This document shows, piece by piece, positions 1 through 6,778 of a stretch of 20,671 bases of DNA (positions are counted from its first letter, which is position 1; each line of letters opens with the position of its first letter). The stretch is taken from the NCBI GenBank assembly GCA_050296935.1, contig JBNKRV010000050.1, forward strand, positions 1 through 20,671, read 5' to 3'. The notes beneath the pieces were generated by a model. The model was not told the DNA's origin. It searched no databases and was given only the letters and a program-made list of their open reading frames with translations. Both the position numbers and the translations under genes were made by a program. This DNA comes from Saccharicrinis sp050296935. Its GTDB lineage: Bacteria; Bacteroidota; Bacteroidia; Bacteroidales; Marinilabiliaceae.

Positions 1-165
1 GAAGTAGATCAGTTTTTTATGCAAAGCATGAGAGTTTCCGCTTATAAACAGCGATCTTCTTCCTGAAAATTATTCAAAATAGCCCGCTATTCTTTCATAA
101 TTTTCAGTTGAATCTCACTATTTATAGGCGGTCTGAATCCAAAATTTTATGTCGAACTCAGGTTA
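1..165 (-). repeat. Palindromic dispersed repeat, copy A
   Basis: Read on the minus strand, this copy opens with TAACCTGAGTTCGACAT at position 165 and runs off the window start. It folds into a long hairpin. The outer stem pairs 38-51 with 118-131, a middle stem pairs CTGAAAATTAT (63-73) with ATAATTTTCAG (97-107), and the apical hairpin is AATAGCCCGCTATT (78-91). A second full copy in the opposite orientation lies at 20520-20671, with different stem bases that still pair. I cannot name the family. A REP/BIME-like element, an IS end or a structured RNA are all possible. It contains no ORF. Confidence 0.7.
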
Positions 166-359
166 GTAGACTGTAGTATTTCTATTATGGTCTGTTAATT
201 AGTTTCTGATTCGAGTTGCCCCGCCAGACTTTATTTCAATAATGATTAAAAAAAGGATTTTGGGATACAGGAAATTAGAGATGTTATTCATCTCTATTCT
301 AATATCTAAGGTCTGATTGTCAAATGTAGAATCAATCTTTCTATTAAAATAAATTCGTT
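166..359 (+). promoter_or_regulatory. nifE leader region with a small hairpin
   Basis: This is AT-rich non-coding sequence between repeat copy A and nifE. The only clear structure is the hairpin TAGAGATG-ttatt-CATCTCTA (276-296), which could end upstream transcription or lie in the nifE leader. I see no convincing sigma-54 element (TGGCAC-N5-TTGCA), no NifA-type TGT-N10-ACA site and no good TANNTTTG box. nifE may therefore be transcribed from further upstream, presumably with nifHDK, or from a promoter I cannot recognise. Confidence 0.35.
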
Positions 360-1694
360 ATGAATAAATATATAAAAGATAGAACACCCCAGATTGTTAC
401 CATTGGCGAAGACCAACATGATTTAGCTTGCGAAAAAAAGTCAGTCGCAGGTTCAGTAAGTCAGAGAGCATGCGTTTTTTGTGGATCAAGAGTAGTGCTA
501 TATCCTATAGCTGATGCTTTACACATTGTTCATGGCCCAATAGGATGTGCCGCCTATACATGGGATATCAGAGGAGCAATGTCATCAGGCCCACAATTAC
601 ACCGCTTAAGCTTTTCAACCGACTTACGTGAGAAAGATGTGGTTTTTGGAGGAGAAAAAAAATTATATAACGCACTTACCGAATTAATTGAATCATACAA
701 ACCCAAAGCTGTTTTTATATACAGCACATGTATAGTAGGCGTTATAGGTGATGATGTGGAGGCTGTTGCCAGACAGCTAACAAAAGAAACAGGAGTTGAT
801 GTACTTCCTGTAATGAGTGAAGGATTTAAAGGATCTAAAAAAGATGGATACAAAGCCGCTTGTGATGCATTAATGAATTTAGTGGGAACCGATGATGAAT
901 ATGTTCCACCTAAATACAGCATTAATATTCTGGGTGATTTTAACCTGGCCGGTGAACTCTGGATCTTATCTGAATATTACAAAAAAATTGGCGTAGAGAT
1001 TATAGCCTGCTTAACCGGCGATGGCCGTGTGGATCAAGTACGCAGATCTCATAAAGCATCGCTGAACGTAGTACAATGCTCTGGTAGCATGATGCATGTA
1101 GCTCGTTCAATGAAAGAAAAATACGGAATACCATTTAAAAAGGTATCCTACTTTGGTATTGAAGATATGTCGGATGCACTTTACGAAGTAGCTCAGCATT
1201 TTAACGATCCGGAATTAATGGCCAATGCCAGGACTTTAGTTTCTGAGGAAATTGCTCAACTTATTCCTGCCTTACAACCTTATCGCGAAAAGCTCGAAGG
1301 TAAAAAAGCAGCCATCTATGTTGGCGGAGCATTTAAAGCCATCAGCCTGGTAAAAGCCTTGCGTTTATTAGGTATGCAAACCGTAGTTGTGGGGTCGCAA
1401 ACAGGAAATAAGGATGATTACAATCTGCTAGCCAAACTTTGCGACAAAGGAACGGTAATCGTTGATGATTCAAATCCTAACGAATTATCTGACTTTGTAA
1501 AAAAAACAGGTGCTGATCTTTTTATAGGCGGAGTTAAAGAACGCCCGATAGCCTACAAACTAGGTCTCGGATTTTGCGACCACAACCACGAACGTAAAGA
1601 AGCACTTGCCGGATATATCGGCATGCTCAACTTCGCTAAAGAAGTATATGCTTCAGTTTGCAGTCCAGTGTGGAAGTTTATTGAGAGGAAGTAA
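360..1694 (+). CDS. nifE: Nitrogenase FeMo-cofactor scaffold protein NifE
   Basis: NifE is the alpha-like subunit of the NifE2N2 scaffold, a cytoplasmic complex on which NifB-co is matured towards FeMo-co with molybdenum and homocitrate. The 444-residue protein belongs to the nitrogenase component 1 family. It shows the P-cluster-type cysteines C38 (in RACVFCGS), C63 (in GPIGCAAYTW) and C124 (in STCIVGVIGDDV), plus C240 in the QCSGSMM stretch at the place of the NifE cofactor-binding cysteine. The length is normal for NifE. The GPIGCAAYTWD region and the following nifN and nifB favour NifE over NifD. The ATG at 360 gives a start typical of the family; no Shine-Dalgarno sequence precedes it, as is usual in Bacteroidota. 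nifHDK are not in the window. Confidence 0.95.
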   Translation: MNKYIKDRTPQIVTIGEDQHDLACEKKSVAGSVSQRACVFCGSRVVLYPIADALHIVHGPIGCAAYTWDIRGAMSSGPQLHRLSFSTDLREKDVVFGGEKKLYNALTELIESYKPKAVFIYSTCIVGVIGDDVEAVARQLTKETGVDVLPVMSEGFKGSKKDGYKAACDALMNLVGTDDEYVPPKYSINILGDFNLAGELWILSEYYKKIGVEIIACLTGDGRVDQVRRSHKASLNVVQCSGSMMHVARSMKEKYGIPFKKVSYFGIEDMSDALYEVAQHFNDPELMANARTLVSEEIAQLIPALQPYREKLEGKKAAIYVGGAFKAISLVKALRLLGMQTVVVGSQTGNKDDYNLLAKLCDKGTVIVDDSNPNELSDFVKKTGADLFIGGVKERPIAYKLGLGFCDHNHERKEALAGYIGMLNFAKEVYASVCSPVWKFIERK

Positions 1695-1700
1695 AATGAC

Positions 1701-1816
1701 GAACACAGAGACACAAGGATGCAGAGATTAATTTTTTAAAGAATTATTGATCTGCCTTAGTCACATAATAACATTACAATATTAATTACTCTGTGTCTTT
1801 GAGTCTCTGTGTTCAT
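1701..1816. repeat. CACAGAG inverted repeat between nifE and nifN
   Basis: The left arm (about 1701-1730, starting GAACACAGAGACACAAGG) is complementary, with a few mismatches, to the right arm (about 1786-1816, ending GTCTCTGTGTTC). The arms would form a stem of roughly 26-29 bp around a 55-base AT-rich loop. A related but not identical copy fills the nifN-nifB gap at 3251-3390. Repeats of this CACAGAG type are, from memory, scattered in many environmental bacterial genomes. In this place the hairpin would lie within the nif transcript and could affect mRNA processing, stability or relative expression. Confidence 0.8.
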
Positions 1817-1833
1817 CTTAAAATCTAATTAAA

Positions 1834-3246
1834 ATGGCCGACAAAATACCAGTATTAACAGAAAGAAAAAACTTCGTTGCTACACGGAATGCCTGTAAAG
1901 TGTGTTCGCCGTTAGGAGGAAGTATAGCATATAAAGGAATTAAAGGTTGTGTGCCTGTAATTCATGGAGGACAAGGATGTGCAACCTACATCAGAAGATA
2001 TTTGATTAGTCACTATAAAGAGCCCGTAGATATTGCTTCGTCAAACTTTAGTGAAGAGTCAACCATTTTTGGAGGCGAAGCTAACCTGAGTGCAGCTCTT
2101 CAAAATGTAATTGCTCAGTATAAGCCTGAAGTAGTTGGAGTATGTACCACTTGCTTAAGCGAAACCATTGGTGATGATATTGGCCAGGCTTTAAGAAATT
2201 ACAAAGCAAACAATGCTGATGATGAGAGTATACCTGAATTTGTTTACTCCTCAACGCCCAGTTACCAGGGTTCGCACATGGATGGTTTTCATGAAACAGT
2301 GGCTGCCATCACTAAAACATTTGCCACCAAAGTAGAACTAAATGATAAGGTGAATATTTTCCCCGGTTTTATTTCTACTGAGGATTTAAGAATGTTAAAG
2401 GATATTCTTGAAGATTTTGGTATTGAGTACATCATGGTACCAGACTATTCAGAAACGCTGGACAATCCGGTGTGGGATACCTATCACAGAATTCCGGATG
2501 GAGGAACTCCTGTAGAGGAATTAAAAAAGATGGGTGGCGCAAAAGCCAGTATCGAGTTTGGTCCTATCCTAAATAAAGGAAACTTAGTAGGTAGAGTGAA
2601 AAACAAAAATCTGGCGCACACAGGAGCTGAATATCTGGAAAAAGAGTTTGGTGTGAAAAAGTTCACTATCAATGTACCAGTTGGAATTACTCAAACGGAT
2701 GAATTATTTCAGCTTTTAAGCGATATCAGTGGGAATGAGATTCCTAAAAAATATGCCATGGAGCGAGGTAGATTAATTGACGCTTACGCAGATGGGCATA
2801 AATATGTATTCGGGAAAAAAGCGGTGGTTTATGGCGAAGAGGATCTGGTAATAGCCATGACTGGATTTCTGGATGAGATTGGCGTTGAAGTTATTCTTGC
2901 TGCTTCAGGTGGAAATAGCGGATCGTTAAAGGAAGAAATTGAGAAATGTGCACCAACCCATGGAAAATCCATTCAGGTAATGGGAGATTTGGATTACGAA
3001 AAAATTAATGAGCTGTGTATTGATATGAAACCTGATTTTCTTTTTGGAAACAGCAAAGGGTATTATATCGCTCGCGAACTGAAAATCCCAATCATTAGAG
3101 TTGGCTTTCCTATTCACGACAGGATGGGAGGTTCAAGACTCAAACACATAACCTACAAAGGGGCTCAGGAGCTTTTCGATAAAATAGGAAATGCTATGAT
3201 GGAGTATAAGCAAGAGAACTCTGAAGTTGGATACAAATATATATAG
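1834..3246 (+). CDS. nifN: Nitrogenase FeMo-cofactor scaffold protein NifN
   Basis: NifN is the beta-like subunit of the NifEN scaffold and pairs with the NifE encoded just upstream. The 470-residue protein is of the nitrogenase component 1 family. The N-terminal cysteines are C21 and C24 (NACKVCSPLGG), C39, C49 (HGGQGCATY), and C104 and C107 in VCTTCLSETIGDD. HGGQGCATYIRR also resembles the matching stretch of NifK, but the protein is shorter than a typical NifK, and its position after nifE and before nifB fits NifN. The C-terminal half keeps the Rossmann-like segments of the family (KAVVYGEEDLVIAMTGFLDE). It is separated from nifE by 139 bp and from nifB by 169 bp, both gaps holding CACAGAG palindromes. 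Confidence 0.92.
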   Translation: MADKIPVLTERKNFVATRNACKVCSPLGGSIAYKGIKGCVPVIHGGQGCATYIRRYLISHYKEPVDIASSNFSEESTIFGGEANLSAALQNVIAQYKPEVVGVCTTCLSETIGDDIGQALRNYKANNADDESIPEFVYSSTPSYQGSHMDGFHETVAAITKTFATKVELNDKVNIFPGFISTEDLRMLKDILEDFGIEYIMVPDYSETLDNPVWDTYHRIPDGGTPVEELKKMGGAKASIEFGPILNKGNLVGRVKNKNLAHTGAEYLEKEFGVKKFTINVPVGITQTDELFQLLSDISGNEIPKKYAMERGRLIDAYADGHKYVFGKKAVVYGEEDLVIAMTGFLDEIGVEVILAASGGNSGSLKEEIEKCAPTHGKSIQVMGDLDYEKINELCIDMKPDFLFGNSKGYYIARELKIPIIRVGFPIHDRMGGSRLKHITYKGAQELFDKIGNAMMEYKQENSEVGYKYI

Positions 3247-3250
3247 AGAA

Positions 3251-3390
3251 GAACACAGAGACGCTAAGACGCAGAGATCTATAAACGTTTCTCGAAATAA
3301 AGTCTCAAAAAGTAACTTCTTTAAATAACAACTATTAACCAAAACATAATTGAAAAATAAAACTCTGTGCCTCTGTGCCTTTGTGTTCAT
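3251..3390. repeat. CACAGAG inverted repeat between nifN and nifB
   Basis: The left arm (about 3251-3278, starting GAACACAGAGACGC) pairs imperfectly with the right arm (about 3361-3390, CTCTGTGCC through TTTGTGTTCATT). This gives a stem of about 26 bp with an 80-base AT-rich loop. It is homologous in arms and layout to the 1701-1816 repeat, but the loops are unrelated. Having both copies in consecutive nif gaps suggests either serial insertion of the same element or a retained role in the mRNA. Confidence 0.78.
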
Positions 3391-3415
3391 TTTCAATTAT
3401 AAAACATAAAAGCAT

Positions 3416-4681
3416 ATGATCGACTTTAAAAAACACCCCTGCTTTAATAAAGAAGCAAAAGGACAGTATGCCAGAGTGCATTTACCAGTAGCACCTAAAT
3501 GTAATATTAGTTGTAACTATTGTAACAGAAAATTCGACTGCGTTAACGAAAGTCGACCTGGAGTTACATCAAATATATTATCCCCGGAGCAGTCGATTGT
3601 ATATTTAAAATCACTGCGTGAAAAAATGCCCCAATTATCAGTAGTTGGTATTGCTGGACCTGGAGACCCATTTGCCAATCCTGAGGAAACAATGGAAACA
3701 CTACGTCAGGTACGTTCAAATTTCCCGGATATGATTCTTTGTGTTTCATCAAACGGATTGAATATTGCACCTTATGTAGATGAGTTGGCAGAGTTAAAAG
3801 TAAGTCATGTAACCATAACCATCAACTCATTAGACGCAAAAATTCTTGAAAAAGTGTACCGTTGGGTTCGCTTTGAAAAGAAAGGATATTTTGGATTAGC
3901 AGGAGCTGAATTGTTATTAGAAAAGCAATTGGAAGCCATTGATAAATTAAAAGCTGCAGGCATCACAGTAAAAGCGAACTCCATTGTTATACCAGGAGTA
4001 AATGATCATCAGCTAGGTAATCTGGCTGAAGGATTATCAAAAATGGGTGTTGATTTGATGAATACAATTCCGTTGATTCCAGTTGAAGACACCCCATTCT
4101 CTGACTTAACAGAACCATCCTCATCTTATATGAAAGAAATCAGAGCAGAGATTGGTGCATTTTTACCCCCTATGACCCATTGTAGCAGATGTAGAGCTGA
4201 TGCCGCTGGTTTACTTGGGAAAGACAGTACCGAAGCCATGGAGTTACTTTCAGAAGCTGCTAAAGTACGAATCGACAAAGGAGATATGGATGCTCGCCCC
4301 TATGTAGCAGTAGCCAGTAACGAAGGAATTTTGGTAAATCAGCATCTTGGTGAAGCAGATAGATTATACATATTCAAAGAAACTCCGAACGGATATAAAC
4401 TAGTGAACCAACGCGTTACTCCTCCAAAGGGTAACGGAGACAAGCGATGGGAAGAACTGGGAGATATATTAAGTGATTGTAGAGCGATACTAGTTGGAGG
4501 CGTTGGGCCAAAACCATCTAAAATTCTTGGTAAATCCGGATTGCAGGTTATTGAAATGTCCGGATTAATTGATCAGGGTATGGATTCCGTTTATAAAGGA
4601 ACTGAACTAAGAACTGTTACTAAAGCAGAAAGCTTTAAATGTGGTTCGGGTTGCTCCGGTACAGGAACAGGTTGTGGATGA
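3416..4681 (+). CDS. nifB: NifB: radical SAM NifB-co synthase with fused NifX-like domain
   Basis: NifB uses radical S-adenosylmethionine chemistry to fuse two [4Fe-4S] clusters and insert a carbide, giving NifB-co for NifEN. Residues 1-290 form the radical SAM part. It has the HPCFN motif (C9), the SAM-cluster triad C29-x3-C33-x2-C36 (CNISCNYC), the GPGDPFANPEET stretch and the downstream HCSRCRADAAGLLG motif (H255, C256, C259). Residues about 295-400 are a NifX/NafY-like cofactor-binding domain (VASNEGILVNQHLGEADRLY). The protein ends in a Cys/Gly-rich tail (KCGSGCSGTGTGCG). Two-domain NifB of this size is common in diazotrophs. The start at 3416 places HPCFN at the usual distance from the N-terminus. 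Confidence 0.96.
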   Translation: MIDFKKHPCFNKEAKGQYARVHLPVAPKCNISCNYCNRKFDCVNESRPGVTSNILSPEQSIVYLKSLREKMPQLSVVGIAGPGDPFANPEETMETLRQVRSNFPDMILCVSSNGLNIAPYVDELAELKVSHVTITINSLDAKILEKVYRWVRFEKKGYFGLAGAELLLEKQLEAIDKLKAAGITVKANSIVIPGVNDHQLGNLAEGLSKMGVDLMNTIPLIPVEDTPFSDLTEPSSSYMKEIRAEIGAFLPPMTHCSRCRADAAGLLGKDSTEAMELLSEAAKVRIDKGDMDARPYVAVASNEGILVNQHLGEADRLYIFKETPNGYKLVNQRVTPPKGNGDKRWEELGDILSDCRAILVGGVGPKPSKILGKSGLQVIEMSGLIDQGMDSVYKGTELRTVTKAESFKCGSGCSGTGTGCG

Positions 4682-4763
4682 TAAATCAGTCCCCACATTA
4701 TCAGAATTACAAAAAAACAAACGACAGATAAACAATTAATTAACCTATTAAATTACACATAAG

Positions 4764-5069
4764 ATGAAGAAGCCTGAATATCACATTCTAGTATGTAACT
4801 CATACAGAGTAGCAGGAGACGCTAAAGGATTCTGTAACAAAACAGGTGCTGGCGATTTTATTCCATACATCATGGAAGAATGTAACGACAGAGGTATTGA
4901 TGCTGCTGTAACAAGTACTGCATGTTTAAATGTATGTAGCCAGGGACCAATTATGGTTATCCATCCAAACAATCTTTGGTACGGAGAAATAACTGAGGAA
5001 AAAATTGATGAAATTTTAGATGCTCTTGAAGAAGGCGAAGCTGTTGAAGAGTATTTAATAACTGATTAA
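4764..5069 (+). CDS. Thioredoxin-fold [2Fe-2S] ferredoxin in the nif cluster
   Basis: This 101-residue acidic protein has four cysteines in the pattern C11-x12-C24 ... C54-x3-C58 (ILVC, GFC, ACLNVC). That is the ligand pattern of thioredoxin-like [2Fe-2S] ferredoxins, such as the Clostridium pasteurianum 2Fe ferredoxin, which is linked to nitrogenase. A fifth cysteine, C40, is probably not a ligand. The acidic C-terminal region (EEKIDEILDALEEGEAVEEY) is typical. It lies 82 bp after nifB and is followed by a terminator, so it is probably the last gene of the nifENB transcript. A likely role is electron supply to NifB, to NifEN or to nitrogenase itself. The choice among these is inference. Confidence 0.88.
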   Translation: MKKPEYHILVCNSYRVAGDAKGFCNKTGAGDFIPYIMEECNDRGIDAAVTSTACLNVCSQGPIMVIHPNNLWYGEITEEKIDEILDALEEGEAVEEYLITD

Positions 5070-5096
5070 TTCCGAACATTTTTACTTTTGATAACA

Positions 5097-5158
5097 GGCT
5101 GTTAGATTTATTATATGCTGCCAGACTAGTTATGCAATATCTAACGGTCTTTTATCTT
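5097..5158 (+). terminator. Terminator after the nif ferredoxin gene
   Basis: The segment CTGTTAGAT (5099-5107) pairs with ATCTAACGG (5139-5147), counting one G-U pair, and is followed by a T-rich run (TCTTTTATCTTTTTC). This suggests the nifE-N-B-ferredoxin transcript ends here and that nifV has its own promoter in the following 180 bp. I could not identify a clear promoter there. Confidence 0.6.
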
Positions 5159-5341
5159 TTTCAACCTTATTTTCCAGAGGGGCCAGAAATAAGGCAGTCA
5201 TTCCTCTTGATATTTAAGTTATAAAACTTAGTGCCAGTTGAACACCTGAAATCTGAATTGTCGGGGTAATTTATCAGATCTCACCTAAAAGTGATAATAT
5301 TAATTACACTGAACATTCAGGTTTTACAAAAAAACAGATGT

Positions 5342-6451
5342 ATGAAACAATACCTAATAGATACAACCTTACGTGATGGAGAACAAGCGGCTGGAGTTGT
5401 TTTTTCACTTGATGAAAAAATTTATATCGCTCAGATGCTTGAACAATTAGGTGTTAAGGAAGCTGAAATAGGTACACCTGCCATCTCATCACAGGAAGAA
5501 AAAGACATCAGAACTATCATTAACCAGGGCTTTAGTTTTGATACCTTATGCTGGGCAAGGGCAACCGTTTCAGATATAATGGCTGCCAAACGTTCAGGCG
5601 TAAGAAGAATAAGCATCTCATTTCCGGTAAGCGATATTCAATTAGCAGCCATTGGTAAGGATCACGACTGGGTACTTACACAAATGAAAACCATGATTGG
5701 CCTGGCCAATAACCATTTTGATTATGTTGCTATTGGAGCACAAGATGCATCCAGAGCAAATCCATATTTTTTACAAGAATACATTGCCAAAGCATCGCAC
5801 TTTGGTGTAAAAAGAGTAAGATTAGCAGATACTGTTGGAATTATGAATCCTTTTTCTGTACAGGAGATGGTTTCAAACTGCAAAGATATATTCCCGGAAA
5901 TTGACCTGGAGTTTCATGCTCACAATGATTTAGGAATGGCAACAGCCAATAGCATTGCTGCATTGCAGGCTGGCTGCAACAGTATTGATGTAACCATAAA
6001 CGGACTGGGAGAAAGAGCAGGAAACGCACCATTAGAGGAAGTTGCTGCGGCAGCGAAATTTTCTTTAAACCAGAACCTTGGTATCCATCTCAAAGACATA
6101 ACACGCATTTGCAAGTTTGTTGAGCAAGCCTCTAACCGTACTGTAAGTCAAACTAAACCCATAACCGGCGAATTAATAACCAGTCACGAATCAGGAATAC
6201 ATTGTCGTTCATTACTTAATAACCCCATGAGCTATCATGCCTTTCATCCTGATGAAGTGGGTAAAAGCTCAAGGTTTGTTATTGGAAAACATTCCGGAGT
6301 ATCATCAGTGCTTGATGCACTAACCGGCATGGGAATAAACCTTTCTGCCGAGCAAGGCAAAGAGCTGTTACCCATGGTAAAAAAACTGGCCTCTGAGAAA
6401 AAAGACGGCGTAAACAACGATGAGCTAAGAGAGTTGATAATGAGTTTATAA
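5342..6451 (+). CDS. nifV: Homocitrate synthase NifV
   Basis: NifV condenses acetyl-CoA with 2-oxoglutarate to give homocitrate, the organic ligand of FeMo-co. The 369-residue product is an HMG-CoA-lyase-like TIM barrel. The substrate and metal motif DTTLRDGEQ is at residues 7-15, the metal-binding HAH of FHAHNDLGMATANS at 192-194, and GLGERAGNAPLEEV follows. ITSHESGIHCRSLLNNP is a stretch typical of homocitrate and isopropylmalate synthases. I chose the ATG at 5342 because the barrel motif then starts at residue 7 as in the family; an in-frame ATG at 5291 would add 17 poorly fitting residues. The shortness compared with LeuA (no allosteric C-terminal domain) and the nif context favour NifV. 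Its TAA stop overlaps the first bases of a repeat-end motif (6449-6468). Confidence 0.93.
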   Translation: MKQYLIDTTLRDGEQAAGVVFSLDEKIYIAQMLEQLGVKEAEIGTPAISSQEEKDIRTIINQGFSFDTLCWARATVSDIMAAKRSGVRRISISFPVSDIQLAAIGKDHDWVLTQMKTMIGLANNHFDYVAIGAQDASRANPYFLQEYIAKASHFGVKRVRLADTVGIMNPFSVQEMVSNCKDIFPEIDLEFHAHNDLGMATANSIAALQAGCNSIDVTINGLGERAGNAPLEEVAAAAKFSLNQNLGIHLKDITRICKFVEQASNRTVSQTKPITGELITSHESGIHCRSLLNNPMSYHAFHPDEVGKSSRFVIGKHSGVSSVLDALTGMGINLSAEQGKELLPMVKKLASEKKDGVNNDELRELIMSL

Positions 6452-6514
6452 CCTGAGTTCGACATAAATTAAGAATTTTATACCAAGATTGTATTAACCT
6501 GAATTCGATTAAAA
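6449..6514 (+). repeat. Two partial copies of the dispersed-repeat end motif
   Basis: TAACCTGAGTTCGACATAAA (6449-6468) matches the terminal motif of repeat copies A and B. It begins inside the nifV stop codon. A second, diverged version, TAACCTGAATTCGATTAAAA, lies at 6495-6514 in the same orientation. Neither is followed by the long palindrome, so both look like end fragments or solo ends left by rearrangement. Confidence 0.65.
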
Positions 6515-6621
6515 TTTCAGAATTCAGATTGACATAAAAGTAACCTTTGGCAATGAAGAAAAAGGTTACGCAAGAAGGTAGTTATCTTTTCAAAGATACT
6601 AACACTATCTTCACCAACCGG

Positions 6622-6687
6622 AAAAGTCTGTTATTTTACTGTGTAAATTGCTGGGGTGGCAAAATACACAGTAATCAACAGACTTTT
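6622..6687. terminator. Long bidirectional terminator-like hairpin
   Basis: AAAAGTCTGTT pairs with AACAGACTTTT, TTACTGTGTA with TACACAGTAA, and an inner TTGC with GCAA around the loop TGGGGTG. This gives about 25 base pairs interrupted by small internal loops. A-tracts and T-tracts flank both sides, as expected for a terminator that works for nifV on the plus strand and the convergent gene on the minus strand. Confidence 0.65.
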
Positions 6688-6740
6688 TCTATAATATCCT
6701 ATACGGATATTTAACTCATACAATGTTCACGTTAACTGTA

Positions 6741-6767
6741 ATACCAATATTCCTATGATATTGGTAT
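6741..6767 (-). terminator. Hairpin just after the acyl-CoA dehydrogenase gene
   Basis: ATACCAATAT (6741-6750) and ATATTGGTAT (6758-6767) form a perfect 10-bp stem with a 7-base loop, 12 bases past the minus-strand stop codon. There is no strong U-tract, so termination strength is uncertain. Confidence 0.5.
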
Positions 6768-6778
6768 AAGTAATTGCT

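Larger units (their letters stand above)
6452..6778. other. Hairpin-rich intergenic region between nifV and the acyl-CoA dehydrogenase gene
   Basis: This stretch between convergent genes holds no ORF. Besides the repeat-end motifs it carries four consecutive hairpins: GTAACCTTT/AAAGGTTAC (6540-6569), AGTTATCTTT/AAAGATACT (6580-6600), the long hairpin at 6622-6687 and the stem at 6741-6767. The last two are listed separately as terminators. The first two are smaller and could be part of a structured RNA or remains of the same repeat family. Confidence 0.55.

Noticed and set aside
166..359. Search for sigma-54 and NifA sites upstream of nifE
   Set aside because: No TGGCAC-N5-TTGCA and no TGT-N10-ACA could be found, so no nif-type promoter is claimed.
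1701..3390. CACAGAG repeats as a possible CRISPR array
   Set aside because: There are only paired inverted arms in two separate gaps, not regularly spaced direct repeats with spacers, and no cas genes.
5291..5341. Upstream in-frame ATG extending NifV by 17 residues
   Set aside because: The extra residues do not resemble the family and the TLRDGEQ motif sits at the usual distance from the ATG at 5342.
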